64,000 bases of DNA from Nitrosomonas communis (GCF_001007935.1 NZ_CP011451.1:1116001-1180000), one strand, 5' to 3'. Positions 39,684-48,111 are shown, counted from the first letter of the stretch. Notes: generated by a model not told the origin, from the letters alone. Numbers and translations: made by a program.

Positions 39684-40847
39684 TCAAAATGCGATGCCAT
39701 GATCGCCAGCTTTCTCTTCATCACCACGCCCTGGCTTTCGATCGTGTCCCATTTCTGTGGGGGACTTGTACCAATACCCGGTTGTTGCGTGCGTCCGTTT
39801 CTCAATGCGCCTGCAGCCTAATTGCCGCAATGCACTCCCTATCCTCGTTTGAATATCCCTGCTTAACCGTGCTGCATCAATTTTTAAACACCCTACTGCC
39901 ACATCTGCAACGCAGAATTCCTGTTCCCTGTACTGTCTCAGTAACCAGTCCTGGATCATATCGACATAGCTGTCTGAGGCACCCCGCTTGAATTGTTCCG
40001 GATTAAATATCTCCCGCTGCTCATTGCTATCTGGCCAGAAACGCTCGCCACTCAGATACACCTGATAGGCTTCCGCGAAGAGCTGATCGCGTGCAGCGGA
40101 TAGCCCATCGGTATTCACATCACCATCACACTCCACCGGCCAGAAACGACGACCGCCGGTCGGGTCCTTGTTCCATTCCCACTCATTGGTAGTTCCCCCG
40201 AACACCAGCTGGCGCGGGCAGCGTATTTCTCGCGAACCATAAGTAGGCCTGAATTCGTCAACCTGTCTGGAAAAAAACGACTTCTGCCGGGTCGCTTCCG
40301 CCCGAGCCAAAGAGCCCAGCTCAGCAATCTCATACAGCCACTTGCCACGCAGCGCCGACATGGAATCCTTGTTATTCAAATCAAGGTCAGTCTCACCGAA
40401 CCACTCCCCACCCAGCACGCGCAGCGCAGCCGATTTTTTACGCCCCTGCTCTCCTTCCAGTACCAGGCAGTAATCAAACTTAACCCCCGGCTGCATCGCA
40501 CGAGCAACCATGCCAACCAGAAACCAGCGGGACACACGCCACACATACTCGGTCTTCTGTGCGCCCAGAAAATCTGGAATCCAGTCATTGATTCGCTCTA
40601 CCCCATCCCACTTAAGGGAGCGCAGATAATCCTGTACCGGGTTAAATCCATGAAATTTAGCCAACGCCTCAACGGCAAGACCGACCATGTTCTCCCGCGG
40701 TGCAAACCCATACTTGCGCGTGATCCACATCGCTGTCTGTACATCATCATCACTCGTCCATTCCCCCACCCTGCCACCGGCATAAGGAGGAGGCTTCAGC
40801 TTCATGGTGCGGTAAGCAAATTCATCGTAGCCAAGCACCCCTGCCAT
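39684..40847 (-). CDS. VapE/DUF5906-type phage helicase domain
   Basis: 387 residues. The P-loop LVLEGEQGRKKSAALRVLGG lies near residue 128, and GETDLDLNNKDSMSALRGKW with LYEIAELGSLARAEA and TNEWEWNKDPTGGRRFWPVE are the virulence-associated E (VapE) family motifs. The family has a primase-linked helicase role in phage and plasmid replication. The ATG at 40,847 has no ribosome binding site and lies inside the previous gene, and the two parts fit one protein with a single-base indel (G4 at 40,838-40,841, expected G5). It is probably the C-terminal half of a primase-helicase fusion. Confidence 0.8.
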   Translation of the reverse strand: MAGVLGYDEFAYRTMKLKPPPYAGGRVGEWTSDDDVQTAMWITRKYGFAPRENMVGLAVEALAKFHGFNPVQDYLRSLKWDGVERINDWIPDFLGAQKTEYVWRVSRWFLVGMVARAMQPGVKFDYCLVLEGEQGRKKSAALRVLGGEWFGETDLDLNNKDSMSALRGKWLYEIAELGSLARAEATRQKSFFSRQVDEFRPTYGSREIRCPRQLVFGGTTNEWEWNKDPTGGRRFWPVECDGDVNTDGLSAARDQLFAEAYQVYLSGERFWPDSNEQREIFNPEQFKRGASDSYVDMIQDWLLRQYREQEFCVADVAVGCLKIDAARLSRDIQTRIGSALRQLGCRRIEKRTHATTGYWYKSPTEMGHDRKPGRGDEEKAGDHGIAF

Positions 40848-42061
40848 TGCTTGTCATGTTCAAGGATGTCATACACATTGGATAAACAACTGGCCGGCCG
40901 TTTACCATCCCATACCAGATCATGGGACGTCCAGGGTGGACCGCCATCATCACCCCCTGATGAGGAGAAATTGTTTTGTCTGACAGGCGTCTGTTCTATC
41001 GGTCTGGTATTGAGAACAAACTGCGTCAATTCCTGCGCTGTCATGCCATCCTGAATGGCATCGGCGATATCCCAACCATCTGCCTTTTCACCTGGCTTAG
41101 GAATATCGACGATATGAAAATTGTCCGGATTGTCAAGAATACTGCGTATCTTGAGCATCGCTGCCATGCCGGGTTGTTGTGACTCAGGCAGCAAATGATT
41201 GCCTGTTCGATCGCGTTGCGCATCACAATCCGCAAAGGCATAAACCACACGGCCACGTAATGGCGACCAGTCGATCTTGCCAATCGCCTTGGCACCACCC
41301 GGCCAAGTTACGAACACAAAATCATCTCTTAGTATCACATGCCCTGCATCAGCACATTTTTCCCCTTCCACGAGTACTACAGGCTTATCAGGATGCTGAG
41401 CGAGCTCATACAATCCATAAATCGGTCTAGGCTCAGGGAAAGCCATCCAGCGCCACTCACGTTTCTTATTCTGAGTATGCTCAGCAAAACAGCACGGCAG
41501 CACTTCTTTGCCGCCGTCTGAGGTCGTAAACCGGCAAATAATGCCCAGTAAATTCCCTTGCGTATCGTAATACTCATAAGTTGCCTGCGGACGACCGCGC
41601 ACAGGATGAGCCAATGGATATTGGCCAGCATCATCCGGTGCCGGCAAAATGGGATGCCATAACGTGCGCTTACTGGTGGATTCCTGCTCTGGTAACGCAT
41701 CAGGCTGCTTGATGGGTATAACATTGCTGCGCGGGCCCGGCTTTGGTTCAGCATCATCAATTGCAATACCCACCTGAGCGGCTATTTCCTTGGCGGCATT
41801 GATCTGAGTTAAACCATTAATGTAGGCATACAGGCTGATCAAATCAGCGCCAGATTCATTTGTGGAAAAATCAGACCATACACCCGATCTCAGGTTGATC
41901 GAGAACGATCCTTTTGAACGATCACCACGGGTAGGATTGAGCGCCTTATATTCACCACCGGACACATCACTACCTGGTAACCATTGCGCTACCAGTAAGT
42001 GAGCACGATTCAGTGCGGCTGAGGCTATTGCTTTGAAATCCAGCCTTCTTTTGGCGCTCAT
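40802..42061 (-). CDS. Phage primase with TOPRIM domain, probable N-terminal half of a split gene
   Basis: 419 residues. The N-terminal part resembles phage primases (GDRSKGSFSINLRSGVWSDF, SGADLISLYAYING); the TOPRIM domain shows VVLVEGEKCADAG near residue 233 and AFADCDAQRDRTG near 275. The C-terminus reads SNVYDILEHDKQWQG and then leaves the expected frame; one extra G at 40,838-40,841 would continue it into the VapE domain (VLGYDEFAYRTM). It primes DNA replication at the nearby origin candidate. Its start overlaps the antirepressor stop by one base. Confidence 0.82.
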   Translation of the reverse strand: MSAKRRLDFKAIASAALNRAHLLVAQWLPGSDVSGGEYKALNPTRGDRSKGSFSINLRSGVWSDFSTNESGADLISLYAYINGLTQINAAKEIAAQVGIAIDDAEPKPGPRSNVIPIKQPDALPEQESTSKRTLWHPILPAPDDAGQYPLAHPVRGRPQATYEYYDTQGNLLGIICRFTTSDGGKEVLPCCFAEHTQNKKREWRWMAFPEPRPIYGLYELAQHPDKPVVLVEGEKCADAGHVILRDDFVFVTWPGGAKAIGKIDWSPLRGRVVYAFADCDAQRDRTGNHLLPESQQPGMAAMLKIRSILDNPDNFHIVDIPKPGEKADGWDIADAIQDGMTAQELTQFVLNTRPIEQTPVRQNNFSSSGGDDGGPPWTSHDLVWDGKRPASCLSNVYDILEHDKQWQGCLATMNLLTAP

Positions 42062-42744
42062 TATTTACCCCTACCCATCCAACGTTTCAGATAGTTAGCT
42101 CCAACGCTTATGTGAAGCAGGGCTTCATCCACCTCTGTCCAACCAGTGACAAGCAACTTACTCAAATCATCCAATGCATCCCAGAGAGGGGAGCCGACAT
42201 CGTGCGGCAGTGTGTTAGCCCATCCCTTCAATTCAGTAATGAGCTTCTTAGCTACTTCAATGTTTCGGTCATTGCCTTCCCCACAACTTGGAGCTGGACG
42301 TGTCCATACGGGTGGATTGATAAGCTTGTGCGCGACCGGAAGAGATTTAAGCAGGCGTTCTTCTATTTGCTTGGCGAGTTGCTCGGCCTGAGCGGATTGA
42401 TCTGGTAAGGCGGGTTTGTTGGATCGCTCCAAAGAAATGAAATAGCGTCGAATCTGACGACCTTTTTCATTGTTCTCGACCATCGCCAGTTCTTTGGCCA
42501 TGTCGAGGGTTAGGTGGTATTCGGTGGTTGGGCGACCGCCTTTTGTGCCTTTGGAGGTTTTTAACAAAATTGTTAAAAAGTCCTCTCCTTCAGTAAATCC
42601 GTATTGTTCGATACGTTCTTTAATCCAGTTGGCAAATTGTCGCTGTGACTCTAAGAATTTATGAAGGTCACGTGCATTGCAAAGCTGGACGGATTGATGC
42701 TGAATGGTCCCGGTGAATACCGGTACTAAATCGGTAGCTGTCAT
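42061..42744 (-). CDS. Phage antirepressor, AntA/AntB family
   Basis: 227 residues from ATG 42,744 (GAGG nine bases upstream). The AntA domain shows [20 protein letters not shown] and [12 protein letters not shown] within the first 70 residues, then [20 protein letters not shown] and [12 protein letters not shown], the standard layout. AntA-type proteins counteract the prophage repressor. The C-terminal ~100 residues are unique. The frame is open for another ~90 codons upstream, but without a convincing start. Because it begins the primase operon, its expression would go with replication genes. Confidence 0.85.
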   Translation of the reverse strand: MTATDLVPVFTGTIQHQSVQLCNARDLHKFLESQRQFANWIKERIEQYGFTEGEDFLTILLKTSKGTKGGRPTTEYHLTLDMAKELAMVENNEKGRQIRRYFISLERSNKPALPDQSAQAEQLAKQIEERLLKSLPVAHKLINPPVWTRPAPSCGEGNDRNIEVAKKLITELKGWANTLPHDVGSPLWDALDDLSKLLVTGWTEVDEALLHISVGANYLKRWMGRGK

Positions 42745-43030
42745 GATATGCGCCTCAAGTTCGTTTAACGAACCGCCGACCACGACTGCAATCATGGTGG
42801 GCGGAACTGAACAGGTTGCAGTACTGGTGAGGCACCAGCGGCCTTGCGGCCCCTGCTCAGCCCGCCCATAAACGGACGCACTGAGGCACAAAAAAAGCCG
42901 CACTGCTTGATACGCGCGGCTAATATCCTTCGCCGCCTCATTCAGGACTGCAATCCATACCACGTTTTTTTCCGTGGTATGGAAAGGATAAGCCTGTATA
43001 GCAGCGGTTGTCAAATCCTTAAATTTTTCG
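42745..43030 (-). other. Leader of the antirepressor operon with hairpin
   Basis: This stretch is open in the antirepressor frame, and a weak TTG start at 43,014 after AAGGA is possible, but spacing is too short for good initiation. It contains ATACCACG/CGTGGTAT, a perfect 8-bp stem with 8-base loop (42,957-42,980). It could be a coding extension or a regulated mRNA leader; the second is slightly preferred. Confidence 0.35.
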
Positions 43031-43153
43031 TTATGTAATTGATGAAATGTCTTGTATTTGACCTCTTTAGTCTCATTTAGGTTGAGATAAAGCTTTTTAT
43101 ACTTTCTGTAAAAGTTACTGTACGCCACATATAACCATAAGAAAGGCAACATT

Positions 43154-43438
43154 ATGTTTCCCGAATCCTCTAAAGAATCCTTGCACGAAAACCGCCCTAT
43201 GGTGTCTATTACAATAAGTGTTCCAGCTGATGTAGAGGATTCTATGAAAAAAATAGCGCTACTCAGAGGATTTACCGAATACCAGGCAATGCTGAAGTCA
43301 TACATCAACGAAGGGTTACGCAGAGATGAATACCGATATTCCGGCATATCAATGGCACGTTTCATTGAAGCGCTAAAAGAATATGGCGTACCTGACACCG
43401 TAATCCAACAAGCTACACGGAATTTAATTGAGCCATGA
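43154..43438 (+). CDS. Small protein, possible ribbon-helix-helix regulator
   Basis: 94 residues. [20 protein letters not shown] near residue 18 has the beta-strand then helix pattern of CopG/Arc proteins, and the rest is helical ([20 protein letters not shown]). AAAGG lies 8 bases before the ATG. It is divergent from the antirepressor operon. The assignment as DNA-binding is tentative. Confidence 0.55.
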   Translation: MFPESSKESLHENRPMVSITISVPADVEDSMKKIALLRGFTEYQAMLKSYINEGLRRDEYRYSGISMARFIEALKEYGVPDTVIQQATRNLIEP

Positions 43439-43486
43439 ATACCTGGATAAGCCTGAGAGGTTAGCGGTGTCAAGAGCATCATAATT

Positions 43487-43554
43487 CGCAGTTTCTCCAA
43501 TGCAGAACGAGAATAAAGTTCAGACAAAGTATTAATAACAAGCGAGGAAACATG
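43487..43554 (+). repeat. 68-bp leader repeat, copy 1
   Basis: Similar to 43,925-43,991: both contain GTTTCTCCAATG or ATTTCTCCAATG, AGAATA, AAGTTC, TATTAATAACAA and then GAGGAAACATG or GGAGAAACCATG. The region includes the ribosome binding site and start of the following ORF, so the duplication carries translation signals. Confidence 0.7.
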
Positions 43555-43992
43555 GAAGAGATATACCTTGTGCATGCTGAAGCTGTGGCCGCAAAAACGG
43601 CACTTAACGCAAATGATATTGACAATGTAGATGCAATCATTTTTGTTTCTGCTAAATCACAAGATGAAGCTCAAACACTTGCAAATTCTGCTTTGATGGA
43701 ACATGGCTACCAGCTGATAAGGGTTTTTGCAGTTTCTGTACCCACTCTTTCCGCTGTTTTAAAGTCGGACACACGATTAATAGTTCAGTACCATGCTGCG
43801 GTTGAGTTAGGGTGCAGTCTTGAGATAATGGCTCATCCGCGTGACGAGCGGCACCCGGATCATCCTTTTGAGAGTCGTACATTGATATCTCCCATTTTTT
43901 ATGAGACAAAAAAGCAGCAGATTGGCGATTTCTCCAATGTTGATAGAATAGTAAGTTCCAACAAGCTATTAATAACAAAGGAGAAACCATGA
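43552..43992 (+). CDS. Hypothetical prophage protein
   Basis: 146 residues, start preceded by GCGAGGAAAC. The first ~75 residues look like a small alpha/beta domain ([52 protein letters not shown]). No family recognised. Its 3' end overlaps the next gene by 4 bp, and its C-terminal codons lie in the second copy of the leader repeat, so its original stop may have been altered by the duplication. Confidence 0.55.
   Translation: MEEIYLVHAEAVAAKTALNANDIDNVDAIIFVSAKSQDEAQTLANSALMEHGYQLIRVFAVSVPTLSAVLKSDTRLIVQYHAAVELGCSLEIMAHPRDERHPDHPFESRTLISPIFYETKKQQIGDFSNVDRIVSSNKLLITKEKP
43925..43991 (+). repeat. 68-bp leader repeat, copy 2
   Basis: Second copy of the segment at 43,487-43,554. It overlaps the 3' end of one ORF and provides the start of the next. 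Confidence 0.7.
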
Positions 43993-44360
43993 AGCTAAGT
44001 GATGACAAAAAATCTGTAAGTCTGTCAATCAATGAAACACTATCGGCAAGCGAGCTGACTACGCTAATAGCCGAGCTGGCAGTTATCAGAGCAAACATGC
44101 TGCCTGAAGTATCAATGAAACCACCTATTAAAAAGGAAGATGGAACAGCATCCTTACAAGATAATCCGCGGCTAGCCATTGCAAGACTCCAAGATAACAG
44201 GATCAGATTCTGGCTCAGAAATGCCGGACTTGGCTGGATGATCTTTGATATTCCCAGCGACCAGGTTGGCCCGATCCGCGACTATCTCATCGCCAATACT
44301 CAAACGGGAACCAGCGATCTCTTCAGAGATGGCAACAGAAATAGCAACAATCTTCAATGA
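43989..44360 (+). CDS. Hypothetical prophage protein
   Basis: 123 residues; AAAGGAGAAACC precedes the ATG. The protein has a Ser/Thr-rich N-terminal helix (LTTLIAELAVIRANMLPEV), then RFWLRNAGLGWMIFDIPSDQ and IRDYLIANTQTG. No recognisable family. It is in tandem with the previous gene and shares its duplicated leader. Confidence 0.55.
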   Translation: MKLSDDKKSVSLSINETLSASELTTLIAELAVIRANMLPEVSMKPPIKKEDGTASLQDNPRLAIARLQDNRIRFWLRNAGLGWMIFDIPSDQVGPIRDYLIANTQTGTSDLFRDGNRNSNNLQ

Positions 44361-44413
44361 ATTCAGTGAATTTGAATGATCAATAGTGAACATATGCGAG
44401 GCTGTATTCATGC

Positions 44414-44965
44414 TTATCCCCTTCCTACCAATCCAGCCATTGACCCGGCAACCTCAGCCCGCAAATGATCCATATCCCCATCATTACAAATGATCTGGTC
44501 GATATACCTATCATCAATACCGTGCTCACTCTCATACCCGGTATTGACTGCAAATGGATTATTCTTGCGCTCGATATGCCAGATCACCCCGCCCCGCCGC
44601 TTGATCATCAGCGCTTCATTTCCAAAACGCACATCAGATAACAGGCACCGGTTAAAATGCACAATTTTGTTTTCTACTCTATGCACCCAAATATCAGGAT
44701 GAATTAACTTCCTGCCCCAATCTGTACCAAAGGACTGCATCACCTCCCTGGGCGAGCGTCCAAACAATGCAGCATCCGGCTTTTCTTTCAATTCACGATC
44801 ATGGAATATCTGCCCGTCTACCTCAAAGATATGAGCCAGGCAATGCACCATAGAATTTTTAAATGTCAGCTCAGTAAAACCATATGAACTACATAAATGC
44901 TGAGCCACCGTGCTCTTACCCGCGCCAATCGCCCTGCTTAACCCGATCAATTTAATATCTACCAT
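44414..44965 (-). CDS. Phage deoxynucleoside monophosphate kinase-like P-loop kinase
   Basis: 183 residues. The P-loop GLSRAIGAGKSTVAQHL is at about residue 8-24. AALFGRSPREVMQSFGTDWG and DVRFGNEALMIKRRGG follow the pattern of phage dNMP kinases, with LIHPDIWV between them, which would recharge nucleotides for phage DNA synthesis. Dephospho-CoA kinase-like proteins share the fold but the LFGRSPR and GTDWGR motifs favour dNMP kinase. It is a single minus-strand gene opposite the surrounding plus-strand block. Confidence 0.8.
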   Translation of the reverse strand: MVDIKLIGLSRAIGAGKSTVAQHLCSSYGFTELTFKNSMVHCLAHIFEVDGQIFHDRELKEKPDAALFGRSPREVMQSFGTDWGRKLIHPDIWVHRVENKIVHFNRCLLSDVRFGNEALMIKRRGGVIWHIERKNNPFAVNTGYESEHGIDDRYIDQIICNDGDMDHLRAEVAGSMAGLVGRG

Positions 44966-45265
44966 CTCACACCTGAATAAATATTTAGTTAGCTTTTACG
45001 GCTCCTGACTTAGGATACAACTCACAAAGAACGCATCAAATGCCATTTGCATATAAACATTGACTGACATAAAGAAATTCAACAAAAATTTGTTAAACTG
45101 ATTTTGACAATCGTCAATAAATTGATGTCTCATCTTAATTAAGCTGAGAATGGTGATTTTGCTCAGCACAAAGTGATGAAGGATGTGTTTTTCAAGCCAC
45201 GTTCTTTCTTTGGCAGAGGCAGTCGCGTGTATTACGTCTCCTAACTTTCCTACTCTTACCCTACC
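44966..45265. other. Intergenic region with palindromes
   Basis: 300 bp between the kinase start and the next plus-strand ORF. It contains TTGAC/GTCAA with a 4-base loop (45,104-45,117) and AACAAAAATTTGTT just before. These may be operators of divergent promoters; no gene is seen. A minus-strand frame of 166 codons through this region is not supported. Confidence 0.35.
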
Positions 45266-45670
45266 ATGCCCCTGAAAATTATCGAAAAACTTATTGAAAA
45301 ATATGGTCCAATTAATGCTCATAAAGAGCAGCTTCTGCTCTTGAAGGAGCGAATCATAGCTTACGAGGATCATCTTTCTGAATGCAGAATAAAATCTGCT
45401 GCTTCCGCGGATGTAATACGTAATCTTGAATATGAAATTCGATATCTGAAGCTCGAAAATAACGTATTGCAGGAGAAGATAGAAAGGTTTCATCATGCTA
45501 ATATTGAGGGATTCCAGTGTAGATATTGCGGTTCGGTAAAGCTAAAGAGAAAAGGTGATAAGCCACATAAAGTATTTTCTGATCTGGGCATAGTAGATAC
45601 TTTCTTCATTTGTCTGGATTGTGGGAGAGAATCAGTACTCACCATTAATACTCTTGAAAAGCTTTATTAA
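45266..45670 (+). CDS. Prophage protein with coiled coil and zinc ribbon
   Basis: 134 residues. Residues 1-80 form a long charged helix (HKEQLLLLKERIIAYEDHL, then RNLEYEIRYLKLENNVLQEK), followed by a zinc ribbon with two pairs CRYCGS and CLDCGRES near 92 and 115. The plan suggests a nucleic acid-binding adaptor. The ATG at 45,266 has no evident ribosome binding site. Neighbouring gene 45,762-45,968 is also a zinc ribbon protein, so the two may work together. Confidence 0.6.
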   Translation: MPLKIIEKLIEKYGPINAHKEQLLLLKERIIAYEDHLSECRIKSAASADVIRNLEYEIRYLKLENNVLQEKIERFHHANIEGFQCRYCGSVKLKRKGDKPHKVFSDLGIVDTFFICLDCGRESVLTINTLEKLY

Positions 45671-45761
45671 ATTTTGGCTGGCCAGACGATCCCTTCAATG
45701 TTGGGAGAGCATTCATGATAATATTGAGCGCTTTTCCTACCATTCCTGCTAAGGGTAATTC

Positions 45762-45968
45762 ATGAGTCAGCTTGGCGAACAGTTGTACGAAATTATCTGT
45801 CCTCATTGCAAAACTAAATTTAGTAAATCTTTGCAATGGTTGAAACAGAGCGATAGAGATTGCAAAGAATGTAAAGTTACATTCAAGTCTGATGAATTCA
45901 TGCGAGAGATTGAAGAAATCGAGCGCAAGCTTTCTAGCATTAGAGAAAAAATTGAAAAGATGGGATAA
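45762..45968 (+). CDS. Small zinc ribbon protein
   Basis: 68 residues: a CPHC...CKEC zinc ribbon (YEIICPHCKTKFSK, DRDCKECKVTF) and a C-terminal helix (EEIERKLSSIREKIEKM). Preceded by GGGTAATTC. Phages use similar proteins as transcription modulators; the target is unknown. Confidence 0.65.
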   Translation: MSQLGEQLYEIICPHCKTKFSKSLQWLKQSDRDCKECKVTFKSDEFMREIEEIERKLSSIREKIEKMG

Positions 45969-46059
45969 GAACCCCTCTAAAAATCCATTTAATTCATTTG
46001 TATCTGCTGTTGTAATATCTATCTCTCTCATAGTATCGTCAGTTAACATTTGTTTATAA

Positions 46060-46117
46060 AATCCCCGTAACACCACACCGAAGGGAAGTCGGCAGTAAGG
46101 GAGGAGTTACGGGGATT
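46060..46117. other. Large hairpin between convergent genes
   Basis: AATCCCCGTAAC (46,060-46,071) pairs perfectly with GTTACGGGGATT (46,106-46,117), enclosing 34 bases that include ACCGAAGGGAAG, a 12-mer also present near 53,985 in another non-coding region. It lies between the stops of a plus-strand and a minus-strand gene. It could be a bidirectional transcript end or a structured RNA. Confidence 0.5.
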
Positions 46118-46127
46118 CGTCATGTCA

Positions 46128-46589
46128 CTACTCGGAAAATCTTTTATAAAGGCTGGCTGTCACCTGATTTAACTCAAGCAACAGTGGCGCCAGTTCTTTG
46201 CGCTCTGATGCATCAAACTTCCCATCTTTTAAATGTTCAGTGCCTGCGCTCAAACAGGCCGATGCAGCTGCAACCAAAGACAGGAAATGTTTAACCTGGC
46301 TTTCTTCGTTAAGGTCTGCGCTTCCCATGTCTATATCCATGGTGGTCTGACCTGTTAAGCTGCAAATCTGGAAGGTTGTTCTCTTCGCCTGTGCCAGCAG
46401 AATGATTTCAACAATGGTGGCAAACGTGGGTGGTGGGCAATCATGATCAGGATTAAGGCCATTAGCCAGCGTACTGCCGTTTAAATCAAGCGCTTCAGCT
46501 AATGCCTTGATGCCTCCAGGATAATTCTTGGCATCAGCCTGCAGGGCCAGAAACAATGCTCTATGTACTTGCTTAGGATTCCGTTTCAC
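46128..46589 (-). CDS. Phage CII-like regulatory protein
   Basis: 153 residues. The N-terminal part (ALFLALQADAKNYPGGIKAL followed by AEALDLNGSTLANGLNPD) matches the phage CII/CP76 regulator family, whose helix-turn-helix region is in residues 20-50. The C-terminal half is helical (SLVAAASACLSAGTEHLKDG, LLLELNQVTASLYKRFSE). It probably controls the lysis-lysogeny choice. It is transcribed away from the cro/cI region across 46,590-46,867. Confidence 0.72.
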   Translation of the reverse strand: MKRNPKQVHRALFLALQADAKNYPGGIKALAEALDLNGSTLANGLNPDHDCPPPTFATIVEIILLAQAKRTTFQICSLTGQTTMDIDMGSADLNEESQVKHFLSLVAAASACLSAGTEHLKDGKFDASERKELAPLLLELNQVTASLYKRFSE

Positions 46590-46634
46590 GATTCAACCTC
46601 TTATGTTCGCGTTTTCGCTTGCTATTTATTCTTT

Positions 46635-46652
46635 AATAATGACGTCATCATT
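46635..46652. promoter_or_regulatory. Palindrome TGACGTCA upstream of CII-like gene
   Basis: AATAATGAC/GTCATCATT is an imperfect 18-bp dyad centred on GACGTC, 46 bp upstream of the CII-like start and 16 bp before the small plus-strand ORF. Position suggests an operator. No partner protein can be named. Confidence 0.4.
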
Positions 46653-46667
46653 TAACAAGGAGACGCC

Positions 46668-46859
46668 ATGAAAAAATTCTTGCCGCCAGTTAAAACGCCA
46701 CCGTCAGAACCGCTTGATATGCGGTCAGCGTCTGCATGGGCTGCCATCATTGGAGCCGTCATCGAAGCTGAGCGCATCAGGACTGGTAAGGAGAAGGTTG
46801 ATGCTTCTTGCATTAGCGATTCCATAGCTCAAACTGATCGATCTGATGTAAATAAATGA
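46668..46859 (+). CDS. Very small prophage protein
   Basis: 63 residues; AACAAGGAGACGCC is a strong ribosome binding site. Contains SASAWAAIIGAVIEAERIR in the middle, no known domain. It runs against the flanking minus-strand genes, so it has its own promoter. Confidence 0.5.
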   Translation: MKKFLPPVKTPPSEPLDMRSASAWAAIIGAVIEAERIRTGKEKVDASCISDSIAQTDRSDVNK

Positions 46860-46867
46860 GAGTCATG

Positions 46868-47188
46868 TCAGCTTTGACGACGATCAAACACGCGCCTGTA
46901 TTCCTTGCGCCTGTAATTTTTACGTCTATCCACTTGGCGGCGTTGGTAAATGCGGCGTTCTGTAAGCTCGCCAGCAATAATTTGTTCGCTAGTAGCAGGC
47001 TTCCTAACGTACAAATCAGGCCTCAATTCTTCGCGGGGTATGCCGGTAATTTTTTCAACGTCCAGTATCCTGTCAGCTGGAATCACTTCCCATTGAGACA
47101 CGGCAGCCCTGCTTAAACCAAGCTTCTTTGATAGCGCAACTACCCCGCCGACCCTTTTTGCTATATTTTTGATATGTTCTTTACTCAT
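46868..47188 (-). CDS. Cro-like (YdaS-type) regulator
   Basis: About 106 residues from ATG 47,188. The helix-turn-helix reads HIKNIAKRVGGVVALSKKLG followed by LSRAAVSQWEVIPADR, typical of YdaS/Cro. A very basic C-terminus (RRIYQRRQVDRRKNYRRKEY) is odd and may contact DNA or RNA. Divergent from cI with only 83 bp between starts, the classic lambdoid switch. A longer start (TTG 47,215) is unlikely. Confidence 0.78.
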   Translation of the reverse strand: MSKEHIKNIAKRVGGVVALSKKLGLSRAAVSQWEVIPADRILDVEKITGIPREELRPDLYVRKPATSEQIIAGELTERRIYQRRQVDRRKNYRRKEYRRVFDRRQS

Positions 47189-47271
47189 GAAACTACGTTT
47201 AGCGATACTTAACAAAAAATGACAAGTAATACTTGATCACAAAAGTATAGTTTTGCTATACGATTAAATAT
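47189..47271. promoter_or_regulatory. cro-cI operator and divergent promoter region
   Basis: Contains two perfect dyads: CAAGTA-A-TACTTG (47,223-47,235) and GTATAG-TTTTG-CTATAC (47,245-47,261). For cI, TTGATC at 47,233 and TATACG at 47,257 form a possible sigma70 promoter whose start would be only a few bases before the ATG, with no ribosome binding site, so the cI mRNA may be leaderless. These dyads are the likely targets of CI and Cro. Confidence 0.65.
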
Positions 47272-47964
47272 ATGGAAATTGGAACTAAACTATTAAAGTT
47301 AAGAAAAAGTCTTGGATTAAATCAGGAGCAATTTGCCGAATATGCCGGCATTTCTAAATCCGCTGTCTCCCAATGGGAAAATGGCGCGACCACACCAGGG
47401 CTAGAACAACTGTTAAGGTTGAGAGAAAACCTGTCTTTTTCTTTTGATGAATTACTTTGCGACGAATACAAAGAGCCATCCTGTCTCAAGTTGACTACAA
47501 ATAAAGAAAGCGGCAAGATCCTGCCTTTTGAGAGAAATGTAGTGAATATTTCCGTGTTTTCAGCTAAAGGCTCAATGGGTACAGGTGAGCCGCAACCTAG
47601 CTACGAGACCATTGTTGGCGACATCAAAGTTAGCAAGGAGTGGGTTGAGGAAAATTTAAAAGGTATTACGAATGTAAGAAACCTTGCGGCAATGACCGGC
47701 AGAGGCAACTCTATGTCGCCAACATACAAGGATGGAGATATTCTTATTGTTGATACTGGGGTGAAAGCAGTAGATGTTGACGGCGTATATGTTTTTACTA
47801 CTAATGGCAATTTATTTGTTAAGAGAATAAGAAAAAGACTTGACGGAAAGCTTGAGGTGTCAAGCGATAATCCTATCGTAAAGTCTTACGATATCTGCGA
47901 CGAAAAAGATCAGCTAAACATCCTTGGCTTGGTAAGGTTAGCGTGGAATTGCAATAAGATTTGA
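47272..47964 (+). CDS. CI-like phage repressor (XRE HTH plus S24 domain)
   Basis: 230 residues. Helix-turn-helix within residues 5-60 (NQEQFAEYAGISKSAVSQWE). S24 domain with Ser147 in GRGNSMSPTYKDGD and Lys184 in LFVKRIRK. The linker (ISVFSAKGSMGTGEP, 93-107) lacks an obvious Ala-Gly or Cys-Gly dipeptide for autocleavage, so induction may work another way, for example through the antirepressor at 42.1-42.7 kb. The intact frame suggests lysogeny is still maintained. Confidence 0.87.
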   Translation: MEIGTKLLKLRKSLGLNQEQFAEYAGISKSAVSQWENGATTPGLEQLLRLRENLSFSFDELLCDEYKEPSCLKLTTNKESGKILPFERNVVNISVFSAKGSMGTGEPQPSYETIVGDIKVSKEWVEENLKGITNVRNLAAMTGRGNSMSPTYKDGDILIVDTGVKAVDVDGVYVFTTNGNLFVKRIRKRLDGKLEVSSDNPIVKSYDICDEKDQLNILGLVRLAWNCNKI

Positions 47965-47981
47965 TTGACTATCGGCACCAT

Positions 47982-48023
47982 TGCAAAACTACCAAGCGCA
48001 GCTGTTTGTAGAGCTGATACTGG
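47982..48023 (+). repeat. 42-bp repeat, copy 1
   Basis: Matches 48,524-48,565 at 36 of 42 positions (core TACCAAGCGC, GCTGTTT, GCTGATACTGG). Lies after cI and 89 bp before a cargo ORF. Confidence 0.75.
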
Positions 48024-48111
48024 GGCAGCGTAATGTAACTTAAAGCGCAGCGAAACAAAATTTTCTAAAAATCCTCCAAATAAAAATCACAACATTTATG
48101 CGGAGGTATCT

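Noticed and set aside
39413..39805. 130-codon minus-strand frame across the iterons
   Set aside because: Low-complexity translation of the 9-mer repeats and the alternating tract (NLPNLPNLP, GRLGRLGR); it overlaps the helicase gene and lacks a ribosome binding site.
42745..43575. Long minus-strand open frame upstream of the antirepressor, giving a 504-codon ORF
   Set aside because: Most of it lies opposite well-started plus-strand genes and has no family resemblance; the antirepressor start at 42,744 has a proper ribosome binding site.
44996..45496. 166-codon minus-strand ORF
   Set aside because: It runs opposite the zinc ribbon gene and shows no ribosome binding site or domain.
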